In this document: one piece after another, positions 10,661 to 21,722 of the stretch | How the letters are laid out: every line of letters starts with the position of its first letter | Position numbering within the stretch: position 1 is the stretch's first letter | NCBI GenBank assembly: GCA_036346205.1 | Contig: JARFJB010000102.1 | Coordinates: forward strand, 2,365,001 to 2,429,000 | Origin: Vesta saturnalis | Lineage: Eukaryota > Arthropoda > Insecta > Coleoptera > Lampyridae | Length of the DNA stretch: 64,000 bases | Direction of reading: 5' to 3' | Position numbers and translations under genes: made by a program | Notes under the pieces: model-generated | Seen by the model: the letters and a program-made list of their open reading frames with translations, nothing else | Database searches by the model: none | Told to the model about the DNA's origin: nothing

Positions 10661-11701
10661 CACTTACCTACCTTAGATTAGCACGTTGAAAAACATAAAA
10701 AAATCTAAATAACTTTGGAACAACTAATCACAACAACATCTAACATTGATATGATGATATTTGTGAACTATTCGGGTACATGAGGCCTTTGTCGCTTCGG
10801 GGCAGCACTGCACAAAGAGATAACAGTCAGTGGCTACTTTGCTCGCCATGACCACTTTACCTACTCTTCCCCTACATATTCCTTTCTTTTAGAAATCTGC
10901 AAAAAATGGGTTTCAATTTTAACTATTCCTCTTAGATAGATATCAAATTTCTACTCGTTCAACGTCTCCAAAATAGGTAATTCAGTAATAGCGTTAATTG
11001 AAATTATAATAGATACAATTCCAAAATCTCCTAAATTACCAATTTTGTGAATGATAATAATAGGACTTAAATATTTTTAGGACATAGTGCGTTTTAACTA
11101 AAAATCAACTGATGAAATCAGGCAGGCATTGGTGGTGTTAAATAAGAGAAAACACTGCGGACTATTTTTTCATTCTGAAATAACATTTATATATCGTATT
11201 ATAAAGCCTTAAAAACCTATGCAAAAGTAAAAAAATTCGATGTGTTCATTCACTAGATGGCGTCAACCAAAAAATGGACGCATGCGAATACATACATTTA
11301 CACCCCGTTCATTTATTGGATACACACTTGACAGTGGAGTATAATCTATAAATATATACGGATGGTGAATGAATTTGACAGTGTATATAATGCTAAAATT
11401 AAGTAAAGCAACAATATAACTTACTGCACTGGCTACAGTTACACTGTAACACAACATATACAAAAAACAGGTTCTTGAAAAAGTGTGAGGCTTACGTTAC
11501 CTTACTACAGCCGCGGGTACAGGTCCAACTCGCACACGCGATGTGCTTTCAACCATATTGGAAATTAAAGAGCACATGCCTAAAGTTAACCAATAAAAAG
11601 GACGTACGTAAGGGATGTCATAAATCTGCTTAACATAAGGCTTACAAGTCGAAACTCTTAATAATAGGCTTAATTTCAGATATTGTTCATTCACTGGGGG
11701 G
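10661..11701. other. No gene seen
   Basis: AT-rich spacer between the LINE tail and the Polinton. The short open frames (for example 11263-11463 and 11497-11730, minus) have no recognisable motif, and the latter ends at the Polinton border. Confidence 0.45.
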
Positions 11702-12370
11702 AGTAGAAGTGGGGCACTTGTCGCCGTCATCTTGGATTTTTGTGACCTGGGACACCTTCAGCCATTTTCTATATGCCCACGTGGGGATCGTATTTTTTAC
11801 CCCTATGGCTTTTTTTTGGAGGCCATTTTCATCCTAATTAGAGCCCTTTTGGTTGTGTTAAGAATCTTTTTGTCAGTTCACTCCTTTCTTATGGTTTCTT
11901 TTCGGAGGCCATTTTCAGCCCCTTGATGGAATTTTCACCCTAATTAGGACCCTTTTGGTTGTATTAAGAGCCTTTTTGGCAGTTCAGCCCCTGGAAGGTA
12001 GGCAAATGCGTGTCCATACAATGTACTAATAAGGGGCTCTAATGCTACCTCATAAGACAGCTATAAGAACTTGTGTTAGGTCTGCGCCTTCTTTTTGCGG
12101 CCCCCTTGGCGGGAAATTTTAAATAAGGGGGTTATAATGCTATCCCATAAGACAGCTATAAGAACTTGTGTTAGGTCTGCGCTCTCTTATCGTAGCCCCT
12201 TAGACATTATAATTAGATATACATCAAACTATTTATTGTTAATGCACGATGTGCGTGTTGGTTTTAGTAAATATTTAAAAGACAGCAACAAATAGGATTA
12301 CTTTGATGTTAAAAGATAAGCACGATAAAACAGGGTAGAATATACCTGTGATTGCAGATTTTTTTCGCCT
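11702..12370 (+). repeat. Polinton left terminal inverted repeat
   Basis: About 670 bp matching the reverse complement of 18397-19174. It contains a roughly 125-bp tandem duplication (blocks with TTCGGAGGCCATTTTCA and CACCCTAATTAGGACCC-like words) and two copies of a roughly 95-bp unit (12030-12205) with CATAAGACAGCTATAAGAAC. The inner boundary is near TACCTGTGATTGCAGATT at about 12370. Confidence 0.9.
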
Positions 12371-12426
12371 AGTATTTAAGTTGTGATGATTACAAAATAC
12401 TCTTCAGTATAGATTAGCGTTTCGAG

Positions 12427-12967
12427 ATGGAAGGTCAGTTTAAGCAAACCCTTTTCTGCAATAGGAAAATCGTATTGTATCGTTGATTTTCTAAAAAAAT
12501 ATCGAAACTGCGATACAGCTTTTGAAAAAATTATCTGGTTTTACGCGAATGGCAGGCATTATTCAAAGATTTCTCAGTGGAATTTCAGAAAGGAATACCT
12601 GATATGGAACAGTTTGACGGCGAAAAAACGGGTCTTAATAATAATTGACGATCTAATGCGCGAGACTAACGGTTCGGTGGTTGATATTTTTACAAAGGGT
12701 TGTCATCATAGATATCTAAGCGTGTTTTTCTTAACGCAAAACATACCTGACAACCCGAAATTTTTAGAGGCTACGTACCAAGATGCTACTTCTAATCCGT
12801 ACGGATATTTATTGTTTGATTTAAAACAGAACACACCGGATGTGCTACGCTATAGAACAAACATATTAAGCCTCACAGTCATAAATATTACATCATATAT
12901 GATGTTTGACGCTTTAATCGGAAACATCGATATCCTGGACGCATTAGCCAGATTACGTAAAAGTTAA
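12427..12967 (+). pseudogene. Polinton packaging ATPase (FtsK/HerA-type) remnant
   Basis: The longest frame (12614-12967) starts at the Walker B strand VLIIIDDLMRE and continues with DIFTKGCHHRYLSVFFLTQN and SNPYGYLLFDLKQ, the conserved C-terminal half of the A32-like genome-packaging ATPase carried by Polintons. The upstream part (12427-12613) still shows EWQALFKDFSVEFQKGIPD in another frame, but the P-loop region is degraded with stops. In intact relatives this enzyme would pump DNA into a capsid. Here it cannot bind ATP through a normal P-loop. Confidence 0.8.
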
Positions 12968-13119
12968 AGTGACGCTTTATTGAAATGTCTGGATAGTAAG
13001 TAGGTGGAATGCATTTGTGAGTGTGCACATAACATTTTAAAAGGTCGTGTACCTCTGTCAGCTGATCAGAAGCAGTGACTCTGTCAACATAAGCGCACTT
13101 TAAGGCGGGTGGCACAGAG

Positions 13120-13902
13120 AGGTGAATCTGTAAAAAAGAAAAAAACAGTTTCTGGTACAACAGGGCGACGCATTTCCACCGCTCCTGTTAGGACCATTAC
13201 TTGGCGGAATTCTGGGTAATTTGTTTCAATAACTATGGACCACCATCTGAAGAAGATGATTATTCTACCTACGGATTTTATACAGCGTCTGCAAGCGCCA
13301 GATGTCACGCAAAACAACATATTAACGACATGGACATGGATAAAGTATTAAAAACCAAAATGACCGACCATGACAAATGTCAGTAGTACAATCAGGTTCT
13401 TCAAAGATATCTACATTTTTCTAATCAGTTACGTCAACCCGCTAGTATAACAATCAGCGGTGATGAAGATGATATTAGGGATTCGCCGAAACGCAAAGGT
13501 CTGGCAAACGACGAGATAGTATCAACACTGACTGTTTCATACAGGAGGAAAGGCACTGACTTCTTGCGTATACTGAATATGGACGGTGATGTATTTTGGG
13601 ATAAAAGGGGTACTATCACAATAAAAGGCGAGATCATCCCTCATTCCAAGCGAAAGTATATTAAAGAAATTAATATACCACGAGAGTTTATCGGAAATAC
13701 TCGAAGACGTGATGCTACTGTATCACCTAGCATTAAACCGAGCCTCACAACTATAGGTGAGAATTACGATGCCGATAGTGAATCGAGGGAAACCCCGCGA
13801 AAAATTTTTCGAAGAAGAAGACTTTCACTAGATTGGATTGATCGTATACATGCGAGCCAGTTAACGGATCTGTCATCACTTAGTCCTGAGAAGGACTGTT
13901 AG
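13120..13902 (+). pseudogene. Conserved Polinton hypothetical protein, frameshifted
   Basis: An N-terminal basic stretch and a hydrophobic segment (LLLGPLLGGILGNLF, near 13180-13225) are followed in another frame by KKMIILPTDFIQRLQ. After a shift and a stop near 13386 comes a longer run: YNQVLQRYLHFSNQLRQ, then VSYRRKGTDFLRILN and VFWDKRGTITIKGEIIPHS. This pattern (coiled N-terminal part, then a W-D/x-x-G module) recurs in arthropod Polintons as an uncharacterised protein; its role in the particle or element is unknown. The C-terminal part is basic (RRRRLSLDW). Confidence 0.65.
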
Positions 13903-14001
13903 TAATTCATGTTATATCTAACAAGATATTAGATTCGAATTGGCTTTCATACTAGTCTGAACCTTTAGCTGAGCCATGGTAAAAAATATTTAAGAACTTA
14001 G

Positions 14002-14002
<1 letters not shown>

Positions 14003-14040
<38 letters not shown>
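14003..14040. repeat. (TA)n microsatellite inside the Polinton
   Basis: A pure TA run between the hypothetical protein remnant and the integrase remnant. It lies near where a polymerase gene would often be found, so it could mark a deletion point, but nothing in the flanks proves that. Confidence 0.9.
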
Positions 14041-14044
<4 letters not shown>

Positions 14045-14162
14045 TTTTTGACTAATGAAACCACAGTTACAAAACACTTATAATACAGGACTTTCACTAG
14101 ATTGGGATACGTAAACGTAACATGGAGCTGATACTAATCCAGAGCATCCGATAGACCGGTAT

Positions 14163-15015
14163 AAATTTAGTTAATGCTGTAAAGGGTAGATATGGTGCAG
14201 TGAAAAAATTGCTGCAGGCTCAGGAGGCTTATACGGTTCATAAACCTGCCAGAAAAAAATTTCCACGAAATAAATATATTGTGACCAACATTTACGAGTT
14301 ATGGCAAGCGGATCTTTGTGATATGCGAACTTAAAGTAAACACAATAGTGAATACAACTACCTACATACCAGCGGTTATTAATATGTTTAGCAAGAGGGC
14401 CTGGACGAGAAATATCAATTTCTATGTAACAAATAACCCTGATGTAAAAGCATCTGCAGTAGAAAGATTTAATAAAACAATGAAAACAAGGATGTGGCGT
14501 TATTTCACCTACAAAAATTCCTACAGGTATATTGATGTGCTCTAAAAACTTGTGACTGCTTACAACAATAGCCCTCATTCAAGTATAAAGGTGGTCCCTG
14601 CGGCTGACAACGATGAAAACATTTTGGAAGTGTGGCATAACCTGTACGTGAAAGGCTCACGTTATCCTAAGTATAAAGCCGGTGAACATGTTAGAATCGC
14701 CAGAACTAAGTACACCTTTGAGAACGGATATGAAACGAACTGGAGCGAGGAAGATTTACAATTAGTGCAGTGAAGACTAGTGAAGAAGACCTCTAGTTTA
14801 TCGCATAAGCGATCTTAATGACAAACCGTGTTGCGGATACCTTTTACGAGGAGGAGTTGCAAGTTGTTACGGTTGATACAGACACCCTATTCAAAGTCGA
14901 TAAGATTTTAGCAGAGAAGGGAGGAGAACGATATAAACAATACCTGGTCAAGTGGCGTGGATATAGTGACAAATTTAACAGCTGGGTGTTAGCTTGGCAC
15001 CTGAGAGATATATAA
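14163..15015 (+). pseudogene. Polinton retroviral-type integrase with chromodomain, internally deleted
   Basis: The first block (about 14163-14334) ends in NIYELWQADLCDMRT, where the D of WQADL is the first catalytic acidic residue. The next block reads VINMFSKRAW and then jumps to INFYVTNNPDVKASAVERFN; the E of VERFN is the third catalytic residue. The segment with the second aspartate is deleted. The C-terminal region (YNNSPHSSIK, then AGEHVRIARTKYTFENGYE) is followed in another frame by a clear chromodomain, FKVDKILAEKGGERYKQYLV and KWRGYSDKFNSWV (14884-14990), which in this family guides insertion to marked chromatin. Stops at 14544-14546 and 14771-14773 interrupt it. Confidence 0.88.
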
Positions 15016-15016
15016 A

Positions 15017-15790
15017 ATGGAGTTTTATCTTACCTTATTAAGTAATAGTTCTATGACGTATTTTCCCGACAATATGACGTCAAGTTTTATTACACAACTG
15101 CCAAAACGACTAAGATAAACACGCTCATGGGTTGTAGGCATTTCGGAAATTCAGTACCCTTGTTCTTTTGCTGCTGTAAGTGCAACAGACAATTTAATTT
15201 ATTATAGAACTGATCCACCCGCAAGAGAAGAGGCTGTGTTAGAGACGATACTTAAAAAGGCTGCATCACATTTACAACACGAGAAAGCCATTTATATTGA
15301 GGACGGATGATATGTATTACGTTTCGCCTCGAGGAGTTATCCTAACATTGAAGAAATTACCAGCGAGCTAACAATCGAATACCATAATCTAACTATGCAC
15401 ATCACTACGAAATTAAAAACCTCTCTCTCGCTGTTCGGATTCTCACAACGTTTAGCCTTACAGTTGGGTTATCGGCCGTATCAAAACATAGCTATGGAAC
15501 CAATACCCCCGCACCCCGCTAGTACATGGATAGGATTGCCAACGCAAATGTTTGTTTATTGCGATATCGTTAAACCGCAGATTGTGGGCGATATTTTATC
15601 TCCGCGTATGTGTATAATATATATTGCTTCTAAAAACTACGCTTACGGAGGTCATAAAGATGTGGTTTTTTCGCCTGCTCACTACATGCCCGTGATGACA
15701 CGGGAATTTGAAAGCATCGAGATTCACATAAAAACAGATACGGGTGCAGCAATGCCATTCGAGTTTGGAACGTCTGGAGCTACACTTTAA
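15017..15790 (+). pseudogene. Polinton minor capsid/penton-type protein, frameshifted
   Basis: The ATG at 15017 opens with MEFYLTLLSNSSMTYFPDNM and later EISEIQYPCSF-type words in shifted frames. The intact C-terminal run from 15395 to 15790 contains LALQLGYRPYQNIAMEPIPP, a hydrophobic SPRMCIIYIASKNYA segment and ends SGATL. The N-terminal F-Y-x-T-L-x-S-N-S-S-M signature is a hallmark of a structural protein common to arthropod Polintons, usually assigned to the capsid set. Frame changes near 15115 and 15160 and a stop near 15308 break it. The penton role is inference from family descriptions. Confidence 0.75.
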
Positions 15791-15802
15791 GAAAGTGCAA
15801 TA

Positions 15803-16130
15803 ATGGTTTGGCCTTATCAACAATATTATATGAATCAGGCCGGTAACGGCAATGGATCCATCTACAGAGGCGCACCATATCAGCGTGAGAAACTTTCAGA
15901 ACGGGTGCTAATATTCTTGGGACGTCACAGATGATCAATCTGTTAAGGAATCGTTTCAAGAAAGATTTCACGAGGCAGATATAATTTTTAAAGCCGATGA
16001 GAAAATCGATAAAATGTAGGAGGGTTCGGGCTATAAAAGATTGCGTCTGGCTGATAATCACCAGTCTTTATCGAGAGCTGTTGCCGCTAAGAAGAAGAAA
16101 CCTAATTACGACGATATATTTTCAAGATAA
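15803..16130 (+). pseudogene. Small Polinton protein with GSGYKR motif, shortened
   Basis: The ATG at 15803 gives MVWPYQQYYMNQAGNGNGSI and YRGAPYQR. After a gap and frameshifts the C-terminal part reads FKADEKIDKM, a stop, EGSGYKRLRLADN and KKKKPNYDDIFSR ending at the stop 16128-16130. Arthropod Polintons carry a short protein with this start and the GSGYKR basic tail, with a glycine-rich hydrophobic middle that seems to be deleted here. Its stop overlaps the next ATG (ATAATGA), a tight arrangement suggesting the genes were transcribed together. Confidence 0.7.
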
Positions 16131-17473
16131 TGACTTTTCTTCAAGCTCGATCGTGTGAATGAGTTAAGTCCGAATTGGATTTGTTCGCTTTACCGTCGAC
16201 GCAGACAAGTATCGAGGGTGGTGAATGGATATTTTACAAGCCCTTACCAGCTCTTAGTGATAGAACTTTTAGTGCCCGGAAATGGAAACGATTACATAGA
16301 TTTAAGTCAGACCATGTTGTACATCACAGCTAAAGTTCTAAAGCAAGATGATACGGCACTTACTGACGCAGATATTGTAGCACCGGAAAACAATTGGATG
16401 CATTCACTTTTCTCACAAGTGGAGGTTTACTTAAATCAGAAGATGGTGTCACAACCAAACAGCTCCTACCCCTACCGCTCATATATCGAAACATTGCTAA
16501 ATTATGGAAAGGATGCCAATAGTTCACATCTAGGTTGTACCTTATGGCACAATGATACAGCTGGGCAGATGAATACACTGGGAAACGCAAGTAACGGTTT
16601 CTCGAAACGTCAAGTACTTGCAGCGACCAGCAAACAAATTGAGATGATTGGTCACGTGCACTCGTATTTATTCAATCAGGAAAAGTTTCTCATAAGCGGT
16701 GTTGAATTAAAGGCTAAATTTGTAAGATCAAGAGATACCTTTAGTCTAATGGCGTGGCACGCTTCAACTTACAAGACACGAATTATGGACGCTAGTTTAC
16801 TGGTGAGACGTATGCGAATCAACCCCACCATTCTAATTGCACACGCTAAAGCTTTAGAAACAACTGCAGCAAAATATCCTGTTGCAAGGACCGACGTAAA
16901 AGTGTTAACTGTACCTACTGACATACAGCGAAAATGATTGGATAATGTCTTCCTTGGGTAGTTACCTAAAGGATGTATCATAGGTTTTGTCGCAAATAAA
17001 GCTTTCAACGGTGATTACCCCTCAAATCCATTCAATTTTCATCACAGCAATATTAATTACATGTCGTTATATATTGACGGCCAACAAATTCCTTCGAAGG
17101 CCTTACAACCAGACTTTACAGCTAATGGTTTATATGTAAGGGCATATCAGACCTTATTCTCCGGTACGGGTATTCAGTTTTTGAATGAGGGAAACTATAT
17201 ATCGAGAAGCGATTACCTCAACGGCTACTGTTTAATTGTCTTCGACCTAACCCCTGACTTGTCTGAAACGCTATCACACACTGGAATTTAGTTAGAAACG
17301 GTTCCCTTCACTTAGAAGTCGGATTTGAAGAAGCTCTCGTAGATACCGTTAACTGTTTCGTGTACGCCGAATTCGATAACGTGATTGAGATCGATAAACA
17401 TCGGAATGTGGTGGTGGATTTCGCCTGTCTAGATCACAAACTTCAGTATTCAGCAGCAAGTGAAAGAAGATGA
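16130..17473 (+). pseudogene. Polinton major capsid-like protein, three frames
   Basis: The ATG at 16130 opens MTFLQARSCE, then a stop; after a one-base shift the frame continues VKSELDLFALPSTQTSIEGG. A second shift leads into the long intact run 16155-16937, with NNWMHSLFSQVEVYLNQKM, YPYRSYIETLLNYGKDANSS, a QEKFLISGVELKAKFVRS segment and ETTAAKYPVARTDVKVL. The end is in further frames: MSLYIDGQQIPSKALQPDF (17061-17291) and VYAEFDNVIEIDKHRNVVVD (near 17362-17420). This is the abundant Polinton virion protein, related to jelly-roll capsid proteins. Shell formation is family knowledge; this copy cannot make it. Confidence 0.85.
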
Positions 17474-17836
17474 ACGCATACTTGGACGTACAATGGTTTA
17501 GAGGTGTTGATAACGATTCATACCGAAAGAAATTGCCGTGATTACAGATCATGGTTCTTTACCGCTGTCAAAACAGATAAGGTATTTAGAGGATAAATAT
17601 CACGGCTTGAAATGGCGGTCAGGGTATGTGCCATACAACGATTTCCAAGGAAGCTGATAAGGACTCTGCTGCTGTTTAACAAAATTCACGTTAAGGGTAG
17701 TGAAAAACAACACTTTTTAAGATTCCTTAACAAACCAATACTATACTTGGACGAGATTGGTTGTCCATCGATTAAAAAATTGAAAAAGGGAGCAAAGGCG
17801 TACTACTGCAAGAGTGGGCTCATACCAACTCCAAAG

Positions 17837-18304
17837 ATGCATGCGGTACAAGTGATGAAATGTTTGAAATCGATCCCCAGCCACAAGAATGTGTTTCGAC
17901 TTGTATGTGCTTCTAATCAGCTGACACGACACGCACCTAGACCTTGTGTAATTATTGTAAACACGGATCCAGCAAACAAACCAGGTCAGCATTGGACTGC
18001 TATCTACATTGACGAGAATGGTAACGGGGAATATTTTGATTCCTTTGGACGACCTCCGCTAGGTTACCATTTACGTTTCCTTGAGAAGAATTATAGATGG
18101 TTCCGCTACAAGAAAACGACGCTGCAGCGTTACCATTCGGATGTGTGTGGACTTTGTACGATAATGTTCTTGTATTTTATAATGAGAAATAATTTACCAA
18201 TGCTTGGTTTGGAAAATAAGTTTTTCACTACATGTTTAGTTATAAATGATGAGATAATCAAATTACTGTATAATGCTTGTTTTTCAACCATTCTACTCTC
18301 ATAA
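17837..18304 (+). pseudogene. Polinton maturation protease (adenovirus/Ulp1-type cysteine protease)
   Basis: From the ATG at 17837 an unbroken 155-residue frame runs to 18304, about the usual size for the family. It shows VNTDPANKPGQHWTAIYID with the catalytic histidine in Q-H-W, EYFDSFGRPPLG with the acidic residue, and LQRYHSDVCG with the glutamine and the nucleophilic cysteine before G. All active-site positions are present. Relatives cut capsid precursors during assembly. The upstream part of the same open frame (17612-17836) is not protease and looks like fused debris. The C-terminal end (LLYNACFSTILLS) departs from the family, so function is doubtful, although this is the best preserved gene of the element. 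Confidence 0.82.
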
Positions 18305-18396
18305 ATAAAAGCGTTTTTAGTAGTTTAGTTTTAATTAAGTTTTAATTAAGAGTTCCGCGTGTATGATCAACTTCTATTGCAGAAAAATCTTCGGTG

Positions 18397-19174
18397 AAAA
18401 AAAATCTGCAATCACAGGTATATTCTACTCTGTTTTATCGTGCTTATCTTTTAACATCAAGAGAACCCGATTTGTTGATATCTTTTAAATATTTACTAAA
18501 ACCAACACGCGCGTCGTGCATTAACAATAAATAATTTGATGTATATCTAATTATACTGCCTAAGGGGCTACGACAAGGGGGCGCAGACCTAACACAAGTT
18601 CTTATAGCTGTCTTATGAGATAGCATTAAAGCCCCTTATTTCAAATTTCCTGCTAAGGGGGCCACAACAAGAGGGCGCAGACCTAATACAAGTTCTTATA
18701 GCTGTCTTATGAGATAGCATTAGAACCCCCTTCTTTCAAATTTACCGCCAAGGGAGCTACGACAAGAGGGCGCAGATCTAACACTAGTTCTTATAGTTGT
18801 CTGATGAGGTAGTATTAGAGCCCCTTACTAGAACATTGTATGCGCACATATTTGCCTACCTTCCAGGGGCTGAACTTCCAAAAAGGCTCTTAATACAACC
18901 AAAAGGGTCCTAATTAGGGTGAAAATTCCACCAAGGAGCTGAAAATGGCCTCCGAAAAGAAGCCATACAAAAAGGGTGAACTGCCAAAAAGGTTCTTAAC
19001 ACAACCAAAAGAGCTCTAATTAGGGTGAAAATTTCACCAACGGTTGAAAATGGCCTCCGAAAAGAAGCCGTAAGGGTGAAAAATGCGATCCCCACATGGG
19101 CATATAAAAAATGGCTGAAGGTTCCCCAGGTCACAAATATCCAAGATGACGGCGACAAGTGCCCCACTTCTACT
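18397..19174 (-). repeat. Polinton right terminal inverted repeat
   Basis: About 780 bp, the reverse complement of the left TIR. It holds three copies of the roughly 95-bp unit (18560-18835; blocks AGCTGTCTTATGAGATAGC and GGGCGCAGACCTAAC) against two on the left, and two of the roughly 125-bp units with GAAAATGGCCTCCGAAAAGA. The terminal stretch CAAGTGCCCCACTTCTACT ends the element. Confidence 0.9.
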
Positions 19175-19480
19175 GGGGGGTGTTCACTTACTGAAGTATT
19201 CACCCTATGTACTTTTAAAAACCGAAGTAAAATAAAGAATTAAATATATATATTTTTTATTTTTGACAGTATTTTGCATTATGTCATGGACGACTAAAAG
19301 CTTACCATAAACAACCACTACATTTGCAACTTGAACTAAAGAGCACAAAAAATTTGTATCTAATGTGAAAGAAACTTCTCCCTCTCCTTCCCCTTACTGA
19401 GGAGTGTTTGGTAACACTCAGACTGTTCGGGTGAGCGTCCATGTCCCGCATTTCCTTTTTGCATAAATCGTCACCTTATA

Positions 19481-20602
19481 CAGGGTTATTAAAAATGATG
19501 TTCCCGATTTCAATTATAAATATTACTGGATTAACCTGTCTTAAGACCATTTCAGTTGGTACCACTGGAAAGAAAAACTCAAAGTTTTGTTTACATTGAT
19601 TTAAGTACGTATCAGCTATTTGTTAAAGTCAATAGTTGTCAATTGTGTAATGGCTGAATTTGAAGACAAGAAAGCATTTGATGTGTTGGATTATCACATC
19701 AACCAATCAGTTATTAGTGTGCAACGTTACTTTAGAACCAAATTTAATGAAGATTCTCCTAGCAGTCACAAGTAGTACTTGAATTTTAAGAGAAATTGAT
19801 GCATTTGTAAAAACAAATCACTCAGTAAGCAATGACGCCGTAGAGCAGGTAAGGGAAAGTTTTACGCGTAGTTCACAGAAATCTACTGTTAAATGCAGCA
19901 AACAGCTTGATATACCACAGCCAACAACGTATAAATTTCAAGCCTTACAAACTTCAGCATGTTCAAGCATTAAAACCAAAGGATAAAGTTCTAAGACTTT
20001 CTTTTTGTGAGAACATGTAGGCATTGATGGAAAATTAAAACTGTGTAAAATGTTTAGTCTTTAGTGATGAAGCCACATCCCACTTGTGTGGTACCGTGAA
20101 CAGACATAATGTCATAATATGGTTCGAGAACACACACCTACATCGAGCACTTACACTGAAAGTTAATTTGTCTTGTACTATCATTTACAACAAAGTGTAC
20201 GGACTTTTTTTCTTTGTTGGACAAACAATAAATGGAATAAATCTTGGACATAATGACGGAATGGCTTCTACCGAAATTAGAACAAGAATCCTAAACTTCA
20301 TTCTGAACTTCAAAATCGGCTGCCTGGCAGATGAATCTGCCGTGCAGGTCCAAGTGATGGTGCACTCTTGAACTGGCCTCCAAGATCTCCGGACATCACC
20401 CCCTGTGATTTTTTCTTGTGAGGATACATCAAACGTAAAGTGTATACACTACCAGAAAGCATACCTGAGATCCAACAACGGATTACCAGAGCTATCGAAA
20501 CAATCGACCTGAACACTCTTAACAAAGTATGGCAAGAGCTTGATTACACGCTTAACATCTGCCGTATCACAAGGGGTTCCCACATGGAACATTTATAATT
20601 CT
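19481..20602 (+). pseudogene. Mariner-type (IS630 superfamily) transposase, heavily broken
   Basis: A TA-flanked terminus starts at 19481 (CAGGGTTATTAAAAATGATG). An ORF-like start at 19650 gives MAEFEDKKAFDVLDYHINQS and VISVQRYFRTKFNED. The middle is full of stops but retains LVFSDEATSHLCGT in shifting frames (near 20060) with NRHNVIIW. The end (20375-20602) is readable: WPPRSPDITPCDFFL, a stop, GYIKRKVYTLPESIPEIQQR and a final HMEHL stop. These are the first and third catalytic motifs of the insect mariner-like group. The second (QQD-type) motif is degenerate near 20335. No matching right terminus was found. Confidence 0.75.
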
Positions 20603-20968
20603 TGGTACCTGGGATGAAACTTTTTAAGTTTTTCTTAAAATGTAACCATTTTATTTTTTTGTATGATAAATAAAACTAGATTTATGTGCATTTGAAATCA
20701 TGAACTAATTTTGTACTTCTACTAATTCTGGTTTCAAGTGTTTACTTCGGAGTCAATGAAATGCTTAACAGTAACTTCTGTTGTCTATGTCAATATTGCT
20801 AACTGTATTAAAATAAACAATGTTTACATATAGTTCTTCGTATTATGAAATAGATAAACGCAAATAACATTGAACGTAATAAACTGATAACTTTATTTAA
20901 GTAATTTTTATCTTAATCTCAATATAATATAACTTTTGAACAATTTGTCTAATAGCAATTGAATGTTG
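20603..20968. other. No gene; 3' flank of RhoL
   Basis: AT-rich DNA between the mariner remnant and the RhoL stop codon. On the minus strand it would hold the RhoL 3' UTR; TTTATT at about 20891 is a possible minus-strand AATAAA signal. Confidence 0.4.
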
Positions 20969-21714
20969 TCAAAGTATGTTACATGATCTGCTATGTTTCC
21001 ATTCTCTTGTTTTAATACTACATCTAACCGCTTCTTCAAATACTTCACGTAAATTAATACGATCTTTTGCCGAACATTCTATATAACTGTCTGCTCTTAT
21101 TTTCTTTTTTAATTTTTTCCCTTCTTTCTCACTTACCGTTTCTTTTGTTGGATCTTGTCTTAGATCAATTTTTGTAGCTAAAAATAAATTAGATAGTTTT
21201 CCAGATTTTTAAACAGATTTATCTAGTTTTACCTACTAATATTATTGGAGCATGTGGCATGTGGTGTCTTATTTCAGGTGCCCATTTCATTGCAACATTT
21301 TCATACGACGCTCTACCAGATACAGAATAACATAGTAAAAAGCATGAGGTCTGAAAAAAAATTATAATTAGCATAAATTGTTTAGGCAACGTAAAATGAA
21401 TATAAGCATACAATTTCAAATTTAAACCTACATTAGGGTAAGAGAGTGGCCTTAATCTTTCATAGTCTTCTTGGCCTGCAGTATCCCATAATGCCATATT
21501 ATACTGTTGCTCATCAACTGTTATATCTTCAGCATAATTTTCAAACCTAAAATGCTATTCTAAGCAAACAAAAAGAAAGAGCTCTACTTTCTTACACTGT
21601 AGGCACATACTCTTCGGGAAATTCATTATCCTTATACGAAATTAATAAACAAGTTTTTCCAACCATTCCATCACCGACTACAGTAATTTTTACATGTTTT
21701 ACAGGTAAACCCAT
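20969..21714 (-). CDS. RhoL: RhoL-like small GTPase, complete, four coding exons
   Basis: Coding exons on the minus strand are 21714-21596, 21546-21432, 21350-21233 and 21177-20969, joined by GT-AG introns of 49, 81 and 55 bp. They give a 186-residue Rho-family GTPase without stops or shifts. The P-loop is GDGMVGKT, switch I ends YVPTV, switch II is WDTAGQEDYERLRPLSYP, the guanine-specificity motif is TKID and the G5 motif ECSAK. The C-terminus CNIL is a CaaX box whose leucine predicts geranylgeranylation and membrane anchoring. GDGMVGKT (M where Rac has A) and the general sequence point to RhoL rather than Rac, Cdc42 or Rho1. In flies RhoL acts in immune-cell movement and adhesion. A splice-acceptor-like TTTTTTTAG lies 8 bp before the ATG, so an upstream untranslated exon is likely. 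Confidence 0.93.
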
Positions 21715-21722
21715 TTTATATT

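Larger units (their letters stand above)
11702..19174 (+). mobile_element. Internally deleted Polinton/Maverick, 7.5 kb
   Basis: The element is bounded by long inverted repeats that begin AGTAGAAGTGGGGCACTTG at 11702 and end with the reverse complement at 19174. Polintons characteristically start 5'-AG and make 6-bp target duplications; the flanks here are TGGGGG (11696-11701) and GGGGGG (19175-19180), five of six matching. Between the TIRs, all on the plus strand, are remnants of a packaging ATPase, a conserved hypothetical, a chromodomain integrase, a penton-type protein, a small GSGYKR protein, a major capsid-like protein and a maturation protease. No protein-primed DNA polymerase B is visible, and full Polintons are usually 15-20 kb. 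Nearly every gene is frameshifted or internally deleted, so this is a dead, compacted copy. Confidence 0.92.

Noticed and set aside
13084..13320. Minus-strand frames inside the Polinton
   Set aside because: They are antisense to a recognisable Polinton protein and contain no motifs.
17741..17992. An 83-codon minus-strand frame opposite the protease
   Set aside because: Shadow of the protease reading frame on the plus strand.
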